A stretch of 64,000 nt of DNA, taken from the NCBI RefSeq assembly GCF_028583425.1, contig NC_072798.1:14882501-14946500 (forward strand), given 5' to 3'. Position numbers and translations under genes: made by a program. Of the stretch, positions 53,330 through 64,000 are shown one piece after another (the stretch's first letter is position 1; each line of letters opens with the position of its first letter). The DNA is from Eublepharis macularius. Lineage: Eukaryota; Chordata; Lepidosauria; Squamata; Eublepharidae. The notes below the pieces were generated by a model. It searched no databases, was not told the DNA's origin, and saw only the letters and a program-made list of their open reading frames with translations.

Positions 53330-54710
53330 GATAATGACAAGCAGAGAACCAAAACTGTTGAGAAGAGTATGAACCCATCTACAAATGAAGCGATAAGGAA
53401 CGTTCACCCATCCCTATGCACAGCACTTGTGTTAGAGATGCTGGTTAGAAGACCTTTTGTGTGCAATGCCGTGACTCCTCTCCTAAAGCGATTTGATGAA
53501 TGTGATCACACTCTCTAGAAGGTTACATCCTAACAAATGGCTGGGGAGGACTTCAAGAAACGGTGGATGGTGACGCTGTTTACCAGAAACCGCACAACTC
53601 TTCATGCATCCCTGATTTTTTTGTTCTGCCTTCACAATTTCAAGCATTTGGGACCGCATGTAACGTTGTTTTCAATTAAAAAAGCGTTTGGAATAAAACT
53701 AAATAACCACTTTCATCTAGAACTTCCCAAAGTACAACTCTTCTGACACCTTTCTCTGAAAACAAAGGACGCTTAGTGGTTGTGGTTTTATACATATCGG
53801 ATATTAGTGTAATGGTATAGATTTGAACCTTACTGAAAAATAGAAGATCAATGGTTATCAGCAAAGTCTGGACTTTTCCTGGTTTATTCAAAGCTTATTG
53901 CTAGTTGTAGCCTGTTGATTGCAACTCTCTTTTAAACGATCGCATGTTGCAAGATTGCAAATCCATTTCTTCCCCCAATTCGCTTCTGTTAAGGTTAACC
54001 ATGTGCTTTGTTTGATGATAGTCGCACTTGTTTCCCATCTGAGTGGATTTCCCATTCATATTCTCCAGGCAGATTTTTTCAAAGCTTTTTTTTTAAAAAA
54101 TCCCCTCATTGATCCAATTTCTTCCGTTGTTAGAGACATTGGGCTAGGACTGTCAATATCCACGAGTGCCAAACCAGCCACCTTTTTCAAAGGCTCAATG
54201 TCCCCTTTGATTTTGGCTCAAGGCCAAGGCACTGGCTCAGTGTCAATTATGTCAAACTTAGATTTGTGAAGTCTGTCCTTGCAAGGATTGTCAATGTGCG
54301 TTTTCTCCCTAGAAGTGAGAATTGTAAATGTGACATTGCAGAACTTTTAATTTGGAGAGACTCCCCTGGATTTTGTCCAGTTTTTCCTAAGCAACTTCAT
54401 CGGTAGCTACGCTTCAAGTGGAGCAGCAATGAATTTTCAACCCATGAAGAGAAGACAGGTGGATCAGTGTGGCTATGCTCCGTTCTCAGTCTGGCAGGAT
54501 ACAGTCTGGTCCAGTCGCTCCCTATAGCAAGGGTCAAGAGCTGTTCTCCTACATAGATTAGGAGGAGAGCTCTCCGAGGATGCTGATAGCCTGGAGGAAG
54601 GTCAAGAGCTTGTGGTGAAGAACACAGGACAGTAGGGGAACTGCCCAGACAGTTTGCTAGGTAAGAGCTGGTCCCATGAATGTTGCATCAGCCATGACTA
54701 GGCCTCAGCT
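53330..54710. other. Unassigned sequence
   Basis: A 116-codon plus frame at 53919-54269 has no recognised domain. No repeats identified over 1.3 kb. Confidence 0.4.
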
Positions 54711-54715
54711 GAAGA

Positions 54716-55130
54716 TTCGTTCGTTTGTTCTTTGGTTGGTTGGTTGGTTGGTTCGTTCATTCATTCATTCATTTATAGTCCACCTTTTTCACTGAGACTC
54801 CAGGTGGATTACATTGTGTGAGGTTAGCACATTCAATATCAAGGACATTTCAATAAACAATGCCACAGAGTAAATCCATGCAAGTTTACAAAGACATAAC
54901 ATTAGCCAAAATCCAATGCAGAAGAACTGCTGAAACAGAGCATAAGCAATTCTACGACTGATATTGGACAACATAGAACTACCCAGTAGGGTCATACTTA
55001 AAGCAATAGGTAGTACGTAAGACAACATAGTGATGAAGTCCATGGGCCCTAACTTGTTAGTGAAGCATTTCTTTGAGACCCCTCCCTACAATACAGCCCT
55101 CCCATCTGTGTAAAAAGCCATTTGGAATAA
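54716..55130 (-). repeat. Dispersed repeat ending in (GGTT)/(TTCA) microsatellite, copy 1
   Basis: A GTTTGTTC...TTGGTTGG...TTCATTCA tract (54720-54772) precedes tttatagtccacctttttca, ctgagactccaggtggatta. The same block cctctttgtcactgagactc, aaggcagattacaca recurs at 55200. Probably the 3' end of a retroposon lying on the minus strand. Confidence 0.5.
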
Positions 55131-55194
55131 TTCAGTTTTGCATCATTTTTGGAAGGCCAGGAGAGTGGGGGCTCTCCTGACTTCCGCAGGCATG

Positions 55195-55440
55195 GCATTT
55201 ATAGTGCCTCTTTGTCACTGAGACTCAAGGCAGATTACACAATTTAGACAATGTGATTAGAACTATATACTGCATACAACAAACAATGCAATGAAACTGG
55301 ATGAAAAATGAGAGCACAATGAACTAAAAAGTCGGTATAGGACAGACAACAAAGCAGAATTACAAGAGTGGAGAAGCGTACAATAAAAAGTATATTAAGT
55401 ACAGCAAACCAAAGTTGAGTTAGAATTACCGAACAATAAA
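55195..55440 (-). repeat. Same dispersed repeat, copy 2
   Basis: ggcatttatagtgcctcttt, gtcactgagactcaaggcag, attacacaatttagacaatg. Same orientation as copy 1, 480 bp away. Confidence 0.45.
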
Positions 55441-55777
55441 TACAGCGTTATGGGTTGGATCCAGCCAACTTTTCTATTGGTTAAAAAAGGAGGATATCTT
55501 TTTTACCACCAAAAAGAGAAGGGCATGACTGAGTGGGAAAAAAATGGTTGCAATCCAACCCATTACGGATAATGATCAAAGCAACGACAATTCCCTAAAA
55601 CACTGCACACCCTACAGCCCTACCCCCTTTATAAAAATACCCTCTTGAATATCTCTCTCACCTGTTCCGTGGTCCTTATTGGGACCAGATCCCGACCATG
55701 TTCCACTTCCTCCTACCAAGTGAGGCTAGGAGATGGGATTCTACTATATTTATCTGACCTGGCAGCTACAACCCATG

Positions 55778-55921
55778 AGGTTCCTCCTCATTGGCACTCT
55801 TCAAGGAGCGGCTGGATGAATACTTGCCGGGGATGCTTTAGGCTGTTCCTGCATTGGGAATGGGGTTGGACTAGATGGTCTGTAAGGCCCCTTCCAACTC
55901 TTGGATTCTATGATTCTATGA
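55778..55921 (+). mobile_element. CR1 LINE 3' UTR fragment
   Basis: aggttcctcctcattggcac, gagcggctggatgaatactt, ggggttggactagatggtct and the terminal gattctatgattctatga. About 145 bp, heavily 5' truncated. Confidence 0.88.
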
Positions 55922-56139
55922 GATTCCAGAACATAACATTTTTATTGCTTCTTTGCTCCACCATGAGATTTTAACAAGCTTGAATCTTTCCCTGGTATTC
56001 TGGACTTCCTGCCTGCTTTTGTATTCAATCGGATATTTGATTTAAGGGCCTTCACTGATGCTCTACTTTTTTAGTCTTGTATGGGGTTTAGTGGTTCTGC
56101 TATATTTTTTAAAGCTGCTGTTATTGGTACTGCACCCAA

Positions 56140-56895
56140 GAAACCAGAAGGAGATTGAGAATTGGAAGGGCAGCCATGAAGGAACTAGAAAAGATTCTTA
56201 AGTGTAAGGAAGTGTCACCGGAGATCAAGATAATCCACGCTATGGTGTTCGCCATTACTATGTAGGGATGGGAGAGTTGGACACTAAATAAAGCTGACAG
56301 GAAGAAAGTTGGTTAATTTGAACTGTGGTGCTGGAGGCGAGTTTTACGGATACCATGGATGGCCAACCAGACAAATAAGTGGGTTCTAGATCAAATCAAG
56401 TCTGAATTCTCCCTAGAAGCTAAAATGACAAAACTGAGGCTCTCGTGCTTTGGTCACATCACATCATGAGAAGATTCTCTGGAAAAGTCAATAATGTCAG
56501 GAAAAGTGGAATGCAGTAGGAAAAGAGGAAGACCCAAATTGAGATGGCTGGACTCAATAAAGGAGGCCACATAGCCTCCAGTTTGTAAGATCTGAGCAGG
56601 GTTGTTCATGATAGGGCATTTTGGAGGTCTTTTGTTCATAGCAGTGGAAAAGAGCAAGAGTCCGGTAGCACCTATAAGACTAACAAAATTAGTGGTAGGT
56701 TATGAGCTTTCGTGAACCACTTCTTCAGCTGTGGCTCACAAAAGCTCATGCCCTACCACTAATTTTGTTAGTCTTATAGGTGCTACCGGACTCTTGCTCT
56801 TTTCCACTGCTACAGACAGTCTAACACCCATTTTGTTCATAGGGTCACCGTAAGTCAGAGGTGACTTCATGACACATAACACATACACACATTAT
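56140..56895 (+). mobile_element. BovB/RTE-like LINE 3' end, split by a retroposon
   Basis: The plus strand resembles the RTE ORF2 C-terminus: tggtgttcgccattactatg, ggagttttacggataccatg, tttggtcacatcac and gatggctggactcaataaag correspond to conserved RTE segments, with stops. The 3' UTR ends agggtcaccgtaagtcagag, gtgacttcatgacacataac, acatacacaca, the BovB tail. An insert at 56642-56830 interrupts the UTR. Confidence 0.8.
56630..56842 (+). mobile_element. Mirror-image retroposon in a BovB tail, 12-bp target duplication
   Basis: Exact duplications ttttgttcatag at 56630-56641 and 56831-56842. The insert starts gcagtggaaaagagcaagag, folds at cacttcttcagctgtggctc and returns to gactcttgctcttttccact, gctacagacagtctaacacc. 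The arms meet inside the hammerhead-like core, so the core's first part is lost. Removing the insert restores gttcatagggtcaccgtaag, the normal BovB tail. Confidence 0.85.
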
Positions 56896-57325
56896 TAGTA
56901 CATATTGATATGGAGAGAGTGAGATATGCTTTTTAACCCAGAAATTTATGAGAGTGGTCAGGTCATGTAATCTGGAACAAGTTGCCTATAAAATCCATAC
57001 TAAACATTATTTATTTAAAATATTTATACTCTTGTCTTTATACTCCTTTGCTCAAAGTGCCTAACAAAGCAACATCAAGGTGCGAACACACAAAACATAA
57101 TAATACAACCAAACAGCAATATTAAAAAAAATACACGAGAGGAGAAAATGCACAGCCAGGTCTGCAAAACAGTTTACTCGTCTCCACCAATGCCCTTTGA
57201 AAGAAAACCATTGTATGCCTTCTTGGATGTGGGAAGTGAATGTCATGCTATGAAAAATAGTGAAAACAGAGCTGAGTCTCTGCACAGTTTAATTCTATAG
57301 TCTGACTGCTTGAGGAATACATTCT
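56896..57325. other. Unassigned sequence
   Basis: Possible LINE tail remnant near 57005 (atttatttaaaatattta). Nothing else recognised. Confidence 0.4.
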
Positions 57326-57329
57326 CAAG

Positions 57330-57695
57330 GGAGGCTTGTTACTTAGAAAAGAAAGAAGTTCTTCATTGTAGAACTCCATACTAAATAGGAAATGCAGAGT
57401 AAAGGCTTCTAGCTTGCTATCTAAGGTAGGATGGAGGGAGGCTGTAGAAACCAGGTCTGGCCTCCATGATGGACAGAAGAAGAGGAAAGTGGGAAAGTGT
57501 CCAGAAGGAAAGTGACCAGAAGGAAGGAAACCCTAAGAATAGCATTCTGGGTAACAAAGGGACAACTGCAGGAGGGGACAAAGGAAAGGCAAGAAGCAGC
57601 CTATTTAGCCTTTACTGACTCTCTACTGCCCTCCCCTGAGACTCCGATGTCGGTGCTAGCATTGAACAACATCGCACAGTCTGTTCCTTCCAACA
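57330..57695 (-). mobile_element. Possible solo LTR, second copy
   Basis: Minus strand runs from tgttggaaggaacagactgt through cttagggtttccttccttct to gttctacaatgaagaacttc, ttcttttctaagtaaca. Order and ends match the candidate at 40970-41345. Target duplication not found. Confidence 0.4.
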
Positions 57696-57699
57696 AAAA

Positions 57700-58225
57700 G
57701 TCCATTCACTGACTCTTGCCAAACAGATGGTGATGAGAGAGGACACCGCAAGGAGAAGGCGGTCCGAAGAGTGCTGTTGGCCCACAGGGGTATATCGGGA
57801 GATGTGGTTACTTACCTGTTACTCAAAAATGCATGTAACAAAACTGCAGAAAACACATTTGATGAGGGAATGTTCAGTCAACCAGCAGATTGGGAAGAAA
57901 ACAACCCCTTTCCTTAGCCATCACTTTTCTATTACAGCTTTCCCCAAAGCTGCTTCCCATTCATTCCAGGTACGTGTTTGTGAGGGTGACTGTATGTTTG
58001 AAATGCCGCAAGGGAGGGAGCTGTAGCAGAAAATGGTCCAGAGAGGACAATACAGTGTCAAAACAGTCACAGCCCATCCGATAACAGGGAAGGGAAAGAA
58101 CGGCTGTGTTTGGGGAATCTGTGGCCTTCCACTTGACAGAGAGCCCACCAAGTGCTTCATCCCCCCTGAGGAGCAACAGTCAGGAAATGGCTCTCACAAA
58201 GCCCAGCTACAGGCCCATTGTTATA
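57700..58225. other. Unassigned sequence
   Basis: Frames up to 99 codons; no domain or repeat recognised. Confidence 0.4.
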
Positions 58226-58405
58226 TTGACTGGCAGTGTGGTGCGGTGGTTAGAGTGTCCGACTAGAATCGGGAAGACCTGCCTGCCAGTCCTCTTGCTC
58301 AGCCATGAAGCTCACATAGTTATTGTGAGGGTAAAGTAAGAGAAAGGAAAACAATATATGATACCACGAATTTCACTGAAGGGATAAAAATGTAAAAGAG
58401 GGAGA
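58226..58405 (+). mobile_element. Sauria SINE, internally deleted
   Basis: gactggcagtgtggtgcggt head and gtccgactagaatcgggaag, then directly cacatagttattgtgagggt and a decayed 3' part. Confidence 0.7.
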
Positions 58406-58489
58406 GACATCACGAACCTACGAATCTTCGTTCTGTTATAGGACTACTTGAACATTCTAAGCTCCTAAGGGCAAGGAGGATCTTGCTGC

Positions 58490-59162
58490 AGTCTAACCTC
58501 CAGGTACCTCCAGGTACTGTAACTTGCTCTGCACAGGGCTACCCTTGGGCTTGATCCGGAGGCTTCAACGGGTCCAGAATGCTGCTGCTTGTGTCCTAAC
58601 TGGAACTTCGTGTAGGACACACATTACCCCTATCTTGCAGCAGCTTCACTGGCTCCCAGTAGAATTTCGGATCCAGTTCAACGTGTTGGTTCTGACCTAT
58701 AAAGCCCTAATTGGACTGGGACCAGCATGCCTAAGGGACCATCTCTCCCCATATGTGCCCCAAAGAGCGCTTCATTCAACCAGAAAACATCTACTAGTGA
58801 TCCCTGGCCCTATGGAGGCTCGGCTGGCCTCTACCAGGGCCAGGGCCTTTTCGGTCCTGGCCCCAACCTGGTGGAACTCTCTGTCTGAGGACACTCGGGC
58901 CCACCAGGATCTTATATCATTTAGGCGGGCCTGTAAGACAGAGATGTTCCACCAGGCATATGGTGGAGGCTAATTTTAGCCCATCATTGCCGAGCCCTCC
59001 ACCCACTCCCTCTGGTTGCCCTGAAAGGGGCACAGTATTTTATCTGTTTTTATCTGTATTTTAACTGTTTTTATAATTGATTTTAAGCTGTATTTTAATC
59101 AATGTTGTATCTCGCCCTGAGCCCGCTTGCAGGGAGGGCAGGTTAAAAATAAAATAAATAAA
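58490..59162 (+). mobile_element. L2-like LINE, longest 3' fragment
   Basis: A 149-codon open frame (58524-58973) reads LGLIRRLQRVQNAAACVLTG, HWLPVEFRIQFNVLVLTYKA, YVPQRALHSTRKHLLVIPG and RAFSVLAPTWWNSLSED, the L2-group ORF2 C-terminus. It then has a UTR with ctcgccctgagcccgcttgc and agggagggcaggttaaaaat and an AAATAAATAAA tail passing into GATA repeats. The intact frame suggests the youngest L2 copy here. Confidence 0.9.
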
Positions 59163-59265
<103 letters not shown>

Positions 59266-59354
59266 TTCAAAATTTTCAGCTGTTACATTCCGACCCGGCA
59301 GTATTGGAAAGCACAAGAGACCTACTAAAAAAAAACAAGTGGCAACTCTAGAGA

Positions 59355-59595
59355 AAGAGGAGAACCAGTATGATGTAGCAGTGAGTGTCTTGGGCTAGGA
59401 TCTGGCAGGCTTAAATTCAAGTTCCCACTTTGGCATGAAGCTATCTGGATGACCTTGGGACAATCACTCTCTCAGCCTAACCTACCTCATAGGATTGTTG
59501 CGAGAATACAAAGGAGGCCGTGAGAATGATGTAGACTGCTCCAAGTTCCTTGGAGGAAGGACAGGGTAAAAATGGACTAAATGAATAGAGGTGCC
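59355..59595 (+). mobile_element. Sauria SINE, full length
   Basis: agaaccagtatgatgtagca, gggctaggatctggcaggct, cagcctaacctacctcatag, aggattgttgcgagaataca, ctccaagttccttggaggaa and AAATGAATAG end. Confidence 0.82.
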
Positions 59596-59757
59596 ATAGG
59601 AGGTATACCAGTGGGTTGGGGAGACAAGCCAAGCTGATAGCTGGATCCAAACAAAAATTTCTACTAATGGAAGGAGCTTCCTGCAGTGGAATGGAACTTT
59701 CTTACTTTTCTGTTCCTACAACACCCCATTGGTTTCTCCCAAATTCTGGTCCTGAGG

Positions 59758-59993
59758 GACAAGAGCAGGGCTTTTTTTCAGCAGGAACGTGGTGGAATGG
59801 AGTTCCGGAGCCTCTTGAAAATGGTCACATGGCTGGTGGCCCCGCCCCCTGATCTCCAGACAGAGGGGAGATCTAATCTCCCCTCTGTCTGGAGATCAGG
59901 GGGCGGGGCCACCAGCCATGTGACCATTTTCTCCGAGGGCAACCTACTGAGTTCCACCACCTCTTTTCCCAGAAAAAAAGCCCTGGACAAGAG
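59758..59993. mobile_element. Palindromic hAT-like element, copy F
   Basis: Exact 8-bp duplications gacaagag. 220 bp, the most compact copy: arms meet at agatctaatct with practically no loop. Ends cagggctttttttcagcagg and cagaaaaaaagccctg. Confidence 0.92.
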
Positions 59994-61240
59994 AATATCC
60001 TAAGGGACAAATCAGGGGTCCACAGCAGGAAGGAGGAGTAGGCAGAAATTACATCCTTCCGTTAGTAGAAAATTTCACCTGGATCCACCACAAAGGAATG
60101 GTTAGCCCTTGGCAACAGTCATGGCTCTTCTTTACAGCCATATTCCTGTGTGCCTTTCTACCCTTCGATCAGTGTCTTATTAGTCACTCCACAACAGGGA
60201 CTGAGAGGCTCAAACTTTCAATTCAGAGGTAGTGAAAATCTGCAAGTGTTCCCTGCTGACCTTGTTGGACCTTGCCTCCATCGCCCCGTTTTCGAGGACA
60301 ATGATTAGAGGTGGTAACTAAACCTCACTGCAAAACACACATGTACACACATAATAGGGGTCCAATAATGAAGCCCTATCAGGGAAAAAAACTATTTTGA
60401 GGTTTCGATGATGCTATCTCAAGGACAACCAAGAAAGCTGGCAGACAAAGGCAATAGAAAAATATTTAGAGATAGAGCAAAGGGAGTGGAGAGTGAAAAG
60501 AAAGGACAGTGGCCCTTTTAGACTAGGACAAAGAAGAAGAGACTCATAAAAGACGTGAAAAAAACAATGGGGGGAAAGGCATGTGCACTCTTTTCTGTTT
60601 GCAGTTAATTTAATGGCCATGAAAAGTGGCAAAAGGTTTCCTCTCTCCTCTTCTCCTTCCCTGTCTATTACCTCCCTTCTCTTCCCTTCTGATTGTGTCA
60701 GTCCGTTTTTAGATCGAGAGCTTGCGAGAAGGAAAGGGACTCGTCTTTTTAAACTTTAGTATACCACAGCAAGTAATTTAGGGCACTTTATGAATAACAT
60801 AAAGACGATGAATGAGAAAAATCAATGGTACGAATTAGGTTTCCCAAGTGAAAGGCCAAAACAATTTGGTGTATTTGATGAAAGACGGGGGGAAGCTTAT
60901 GTTTTAAGCAGGAATACACCTCCTCTGTGTAATGCCTTGCGGAGCTCCCTTGACATAAGAGCTTTCATTTTGAATAGTATGGGCCATCTTAGAAAAATCT
61001 AGGAGAGGAGCTGCGAGCATTATTCTCTTGGATGTGGACATTTTGTATATTTTATACTTACTCCTCCTAACTTCAAGTAGCTCCAGAGCCACGGGTGGGG
61101 CCATGGGTGGTTGGTGAGCTCCCAAAACCAAATCTTTGACTTCCTTCCTTGAAATGATCCATAAGCACTTGATCCATCAAAAAGAGTAACCTGTTTAATG
61201 AAGTGCTGCTCTGATGAAAGAGCATGTGTCTTTAACACAG
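59994..61240. other. Unassigned sequence
   Basis: No repeat recognised for 1.2 kb. A 70-codon plus frame at 60790 is unremarkable. Confidence 0.4.
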
Positions 61241-61246
61241 AAGGTG

Positions 61247-61890
61247 TGTTATGCCTGGAAAGGCTATCTCCTCCAGTGCCCTGCGCAATAAGACACTCGA
61301 GGCCAGGACTCGGAGTAAGAAGAGGGTTAGATTTATTTTGTTGTTGCAACAGCGGGAGGGAAACCAGGGCTTAGAAGCTCCTCCCCCAAATTGTTTCCCT
61401 CTGGCTCCTCCCTTTAGCAGCAGAGTTTTTATAACAATGATGACATCCAATATCAGTGTACTTAATTACAATATGATTGGTTCGTAGTATATGTCACAGT
61501 TAGAAATTTCAGTACGCATGTCACCTTTTTAGTGCAAAGTCAGTTCATATCACATTTGTGCATGCGTGACACTACAGAATAAGCCGTCGTCTTGAGTTAC
61601 CTTTTAAGAATTCCTTTCTGGCTGAATGTATCTGGCAAACAAACAATGCTATTATACCATTATCTTCTGAGACAATGCTCTGAATTCTTGCTTTCAACAC
61701 TCAATGTAACTAAACACAGTTTCTCAAAGTTACTAAGCAATTGTGAACTGCTTATAGCAAATACATAAGAAATTGCTGCTTGCACTTAGGACAATCAGCA
61801 TACAATTAATTATTATAGCTGAGCTCGGCCATGGTATCAATTGTAATATCAACATAGATATATCGTTTTATATTTAATTTGTTTTTTTCC
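61247..61890 (-). mobile_element. Candidate solo LTR with TATA box and poly(A) signal
   Basis: The minus strand ends in ggcatttccaggcataaca-like text (actual 3' end cctttccaggcataaca at 61247). Upstream on that strand lie ttataaaaactctgctgcta (TATA-like, about 61425-61433) and, some 100 bp further, aacaaaataaatctaaccct (AATAAA-like, about 61330), the normal spacing for U3-R. The remaining 5' limit near 61890 is a guess. No retroviral genes adjoin. Confidence 0.45.
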
Positions 61891-61912
61891 TAATGTAGCA
61901 TCTTTCCTTCCA

Positions 61913-61969
61913 AAAGAAAGGAAGGAAGGAAGGAAGGAAGGAAGGAAGGAAGGAAGGAAGGAAGGAAGG
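61913..61969 (+). repeat. (GGAA)14 microsatellite
   Basis: Uninterrupted ggaaggaagg, polypurine. Confidence 0.97.
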
Positions 61970-61984
61970 CCATTGCACTTTAAT

Positions 61985-62140
61985 GTATTTGGTTAATTTA
62001 TTTTATTATTGTTTATTGTATGTTGATTTTAGAATTATTGTTTTCTTGTTTTTATTGATTTTAACTGTTGTTCACCGCCCAGAGCCCCTGAGGAAGGGTG
62101 GTTTATAAATCAAAATAATAAATAAATAAATAATAAACAG
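61985..62140 (+). mobile_element. L2-like LINE 3' UTR and tail
   Basis: tgttgttcaccgcccagagc, ccctgaggaagggtggttta and taaatcaaaataataaataa match the tails at 52.9 and 59.1 kb. Coding part absent. Confidence 0.7.
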
Positions 62141-62144
62141 AACC

Positions 62145-62715
62145 AACATGCCCAACGGAACAAATGTTAAACCAGAGAATTCAAAGCAGAACCATGATCC
62201 AGTGTGGCAAGCCTAACAGAATCAATGTCGAACCAGATCCAACCAACCTTGTGCTTATATAAGATAAACTTTTAAAAACACTTAACTCGAAAAATCCTCT
62301 CCCCCCACCAGAAACCCTTTAAAAATTAAGAACCTTTTTCTTTTTACTTTCTTTTTTCATGCTCTTTCTTCTTCCTTTTACATATATTTTCTGTTCTACT
62401 TGTACGATTGGCTACTGTTGTTTGTCTGCTAGTCATCTTATATGGCTAGTTCAGGGGTAATTGTATTTCTATGTTTTGCCTTTTTTTTTGTTGGGTGGGC
62501 CTGGCTTTGGTCACCCCATTATGCACACCCCACTAGCCTCAGGTGTTGGAGCCAGCATAGCTGAGGTGGTGCACGGGCTTGTTTGAGGGGATGGGGATGT
62601 GGCAGCTGGATTCCCCCCTCTACTCACCTGTAAGCACATGGCTGCAAGTTTGCTTGAATCTCCAGAGATAGGGTACCAGTAAGGGTTCTGAAATGAGATG
62701 TGTTAGGCACACAGC
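62145..62715. other. Unassigned sequence
   Basis: T-rich near 62340 and 62480. No gene or repeat recognised. Confidence 0.4.
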
Positions 62716-62718
62716 ATG

Positions 62719-62994
62719 GACTTTGCCAGGGCTTTTTTTCTTGGAAAAGAGGTGGTGGAACTCAGTGGGTCACCCTCGGAGAAAATGGTCACATGGCTGG
62801 TGGCCCTGCCCCCTGATCTCCAGACAGAGGGGAGTTTAGATTGCCCTCCACGCCACTCGGCGGCGCGGAGGGTAATCTAATCTCCCCTCTGTCTGGAGAT
62901 CAGGGGGTGGGGCCACCAGCCATGTGACCATTTTCAAGAGGTTCCGGAACTCCGTTCCCCCGCGTTCCTGCTGAAAAAAAGCCCTGGACTTTGC
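62719..62994. mobile_element. Palindromic hAT-like element, copy G
   Basis: Exact 8-bp duplications gactttgc. Arms pair over about 120 bp including ggagggtaatctaatctccc on the right against gggagtttagattgccctcc. Loop cacgccactcggcggcgcg. This is the clearest picture of the consensus form. Confidence 0.92.
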
Positions 62995-63331
62995 TCTCCC
63001 CCTAAGTGCTAAGTGCTCCTTCAGTGGCACTAGATGCCCTCTCTGTGCCTCTCTTACCATCAAAGCTGCATCCTACAAATAGGCCTGTAAGAGACCTCTG
63101 AGGCAGAGTACGGTGCTGTATGCCCTAGCCAATGAAACAGGAGGGATTCCGGCTAGGGTAATGTACGGCTGAGGGGGATACATTCTGGTGTAGATGAGGG
63201 AGTTTGGCTGCTGCTGGAGAGGGAAGGGATTGGCTGCAGCTCTAGTCAGTATCCTGTACTATGTCGGGGCTTGTGGACGGGAATGCACCTGTTGGAGGCA
63301 TTTGGCCTTTTTCATTCTATCAGCACCTATG

Positions 63332-63884
63332 GGCTACGCCAGGGGTGGCCAAACTTACTTAATGTAAGAGCCACATAGAATAAACATCAGATGTTTGAGA
63401 GCCACAAGACATGATGCATTGAAGTGAAGAGGTGGGTTTGGGGGAGTGTCCTGAAAGTGACATCACAGGAAGGGGTGGGTTTGGGGTGCAGTATGCTGGG
63501 AGTGACATCATCAGAAGGGGTGGAGCTTGGGAAGAGCCATCACCTGACCTTTGACTTGAAAGTGACATCACAAAAGTGATGTCACCTCCTTGCTAGGCTT
63601 CAACCCCAAAGTCCCCGGGTATTTTCAGAGTCAGACCTGGCAACCCCAACATTTTTACTGAAAATATGAAAGACATGGAAAGAAAGAAGGAAAGGAGGAA
63701 AAGGAGGGAGAGAAAGACGTGGAAAGAAAAGAGAAAAGGGAGGGAAGGGAGAGAGGGAAATAAACTAAACTAAAATTAAATGTATGGCCATGGTGATACT
63801 CAGAGACCACCAGGAGCCGCACAATATGTCTAGAAGAGCCACATGTGGCTCCTGAGCCGCAGTTTGACCACCCCTGGGCTATGC
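63332..63884. mobile_element. hAT-like element with CAGGGGTGGCCAAACTT termini
   Basis: Ends caggggtggccaaacttact (63340) and cagtttgaccacccctg (63876); flanks ggctacgc / ggctatgc (7/8). Sub-terminal aagagccacatagaataaac, gagagccacaagac and, near the other end, agagccacatgtggctcct. Interior holds three related aagtgacatca blocks and a purine-rich gaaagaaagg tract. No transposase frame. Such a family is widespread in squamates, from memory. Confidence 0.85.
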
Positions 63885-64000
63885 TGTTGTATTGCTGGTG
63901 TAACTTTCCACTGTTTCTGGGGGCATTCCCAGGCTGGAGAGGCTTAGGGAGTCCACTGACTCTTTCACACCTCTGGGCCCACCACTTCCCCGTCAGCGCA

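Noticed and set aside
53919..54269. 116-codon plus frame
   Set aside because: No known domain, unremarkable composition, no supporting context.
59686..60003. 105-codon frame, and similar frames at 28211, 28562 and 42139
   Set aside because: They run through the arms of hAT-like copies; shared peptide MVTWLVAPPPDLQT is repeat-derived.

Overview
This window is vertebrate nuclear DNA, most likely from a squamate reptile; a gecko is plausible but cannot be proven here. The evidence is the repeat content: many Sauria-type tRNA SINEs, 5S rRNA-derived SINEs, 3' ends of CR1, L2-like and BovB/RTE-like LINEs, and several families of short inverted-repeat DNA transposons. I found no protein-coding gene, tRNA gene, rRNA gene or CRISPR array that I can support. 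Almost all open reading frames of 60-290 codons fall in simple repeats, GC-rich DNA or transposon copies.

Layout: 0.5-13.3 kb is a patchwork of SINEs, hAT-like and other MITEs, and mirror-image retroposons. 13.3-14.0 kb is a long ATACAC/TG-rich low-complexity block ending in a CTTT tract. It abuts a GC- and CpG-rich island at 14.0-16.25 kb, the best candidate for a promoter or 5' exon, although no coding exon could be read. 16.3-25 kb holds older repeats, including a composite element with two long-terminal-repeat-like direct copies at 23.65-24.30 kb. 25-43 kb carries five of the seven copies of a palindromic hAT-like family (CAGGGCTTTTTTTC termini, 8-bp target duplications), CR1 and L2 tails, and a SINE invaded by two other elements. 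43-64 kb holds more SINEs, three L2-like tails, a BovB tail split by a retroposon, two to three candidate solo LTRs, a 103-bp GATA repeat and three more hAT copies.

The most interesting system is a dispersed retroposon family found at about a dozen sites. Six copies have duplications of 9-14 bp that are exact or nearly so, pointing to a retroposition-like mechanism rather than cut-and-paste. Many copies are mirrored: the 5' end is a truncated inverted copy of the 3' region. The shared core reads CTGA(C/A)GAA, then a hairpin whose stem changes compensate between copies, then GAAAGC and often a small second hairpin. This strongly resembles a hammerhead ribozyme core, and in one copy the inverted arms take the place of stem I. 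Penelope-like elements are known to carry hammerheads and LTR-like repeats, so I infer a Penelope-like or retrozyme-like family. Two departures from the canonical fold (an extra A and a CAT insertion) mean that activity is uncertain.
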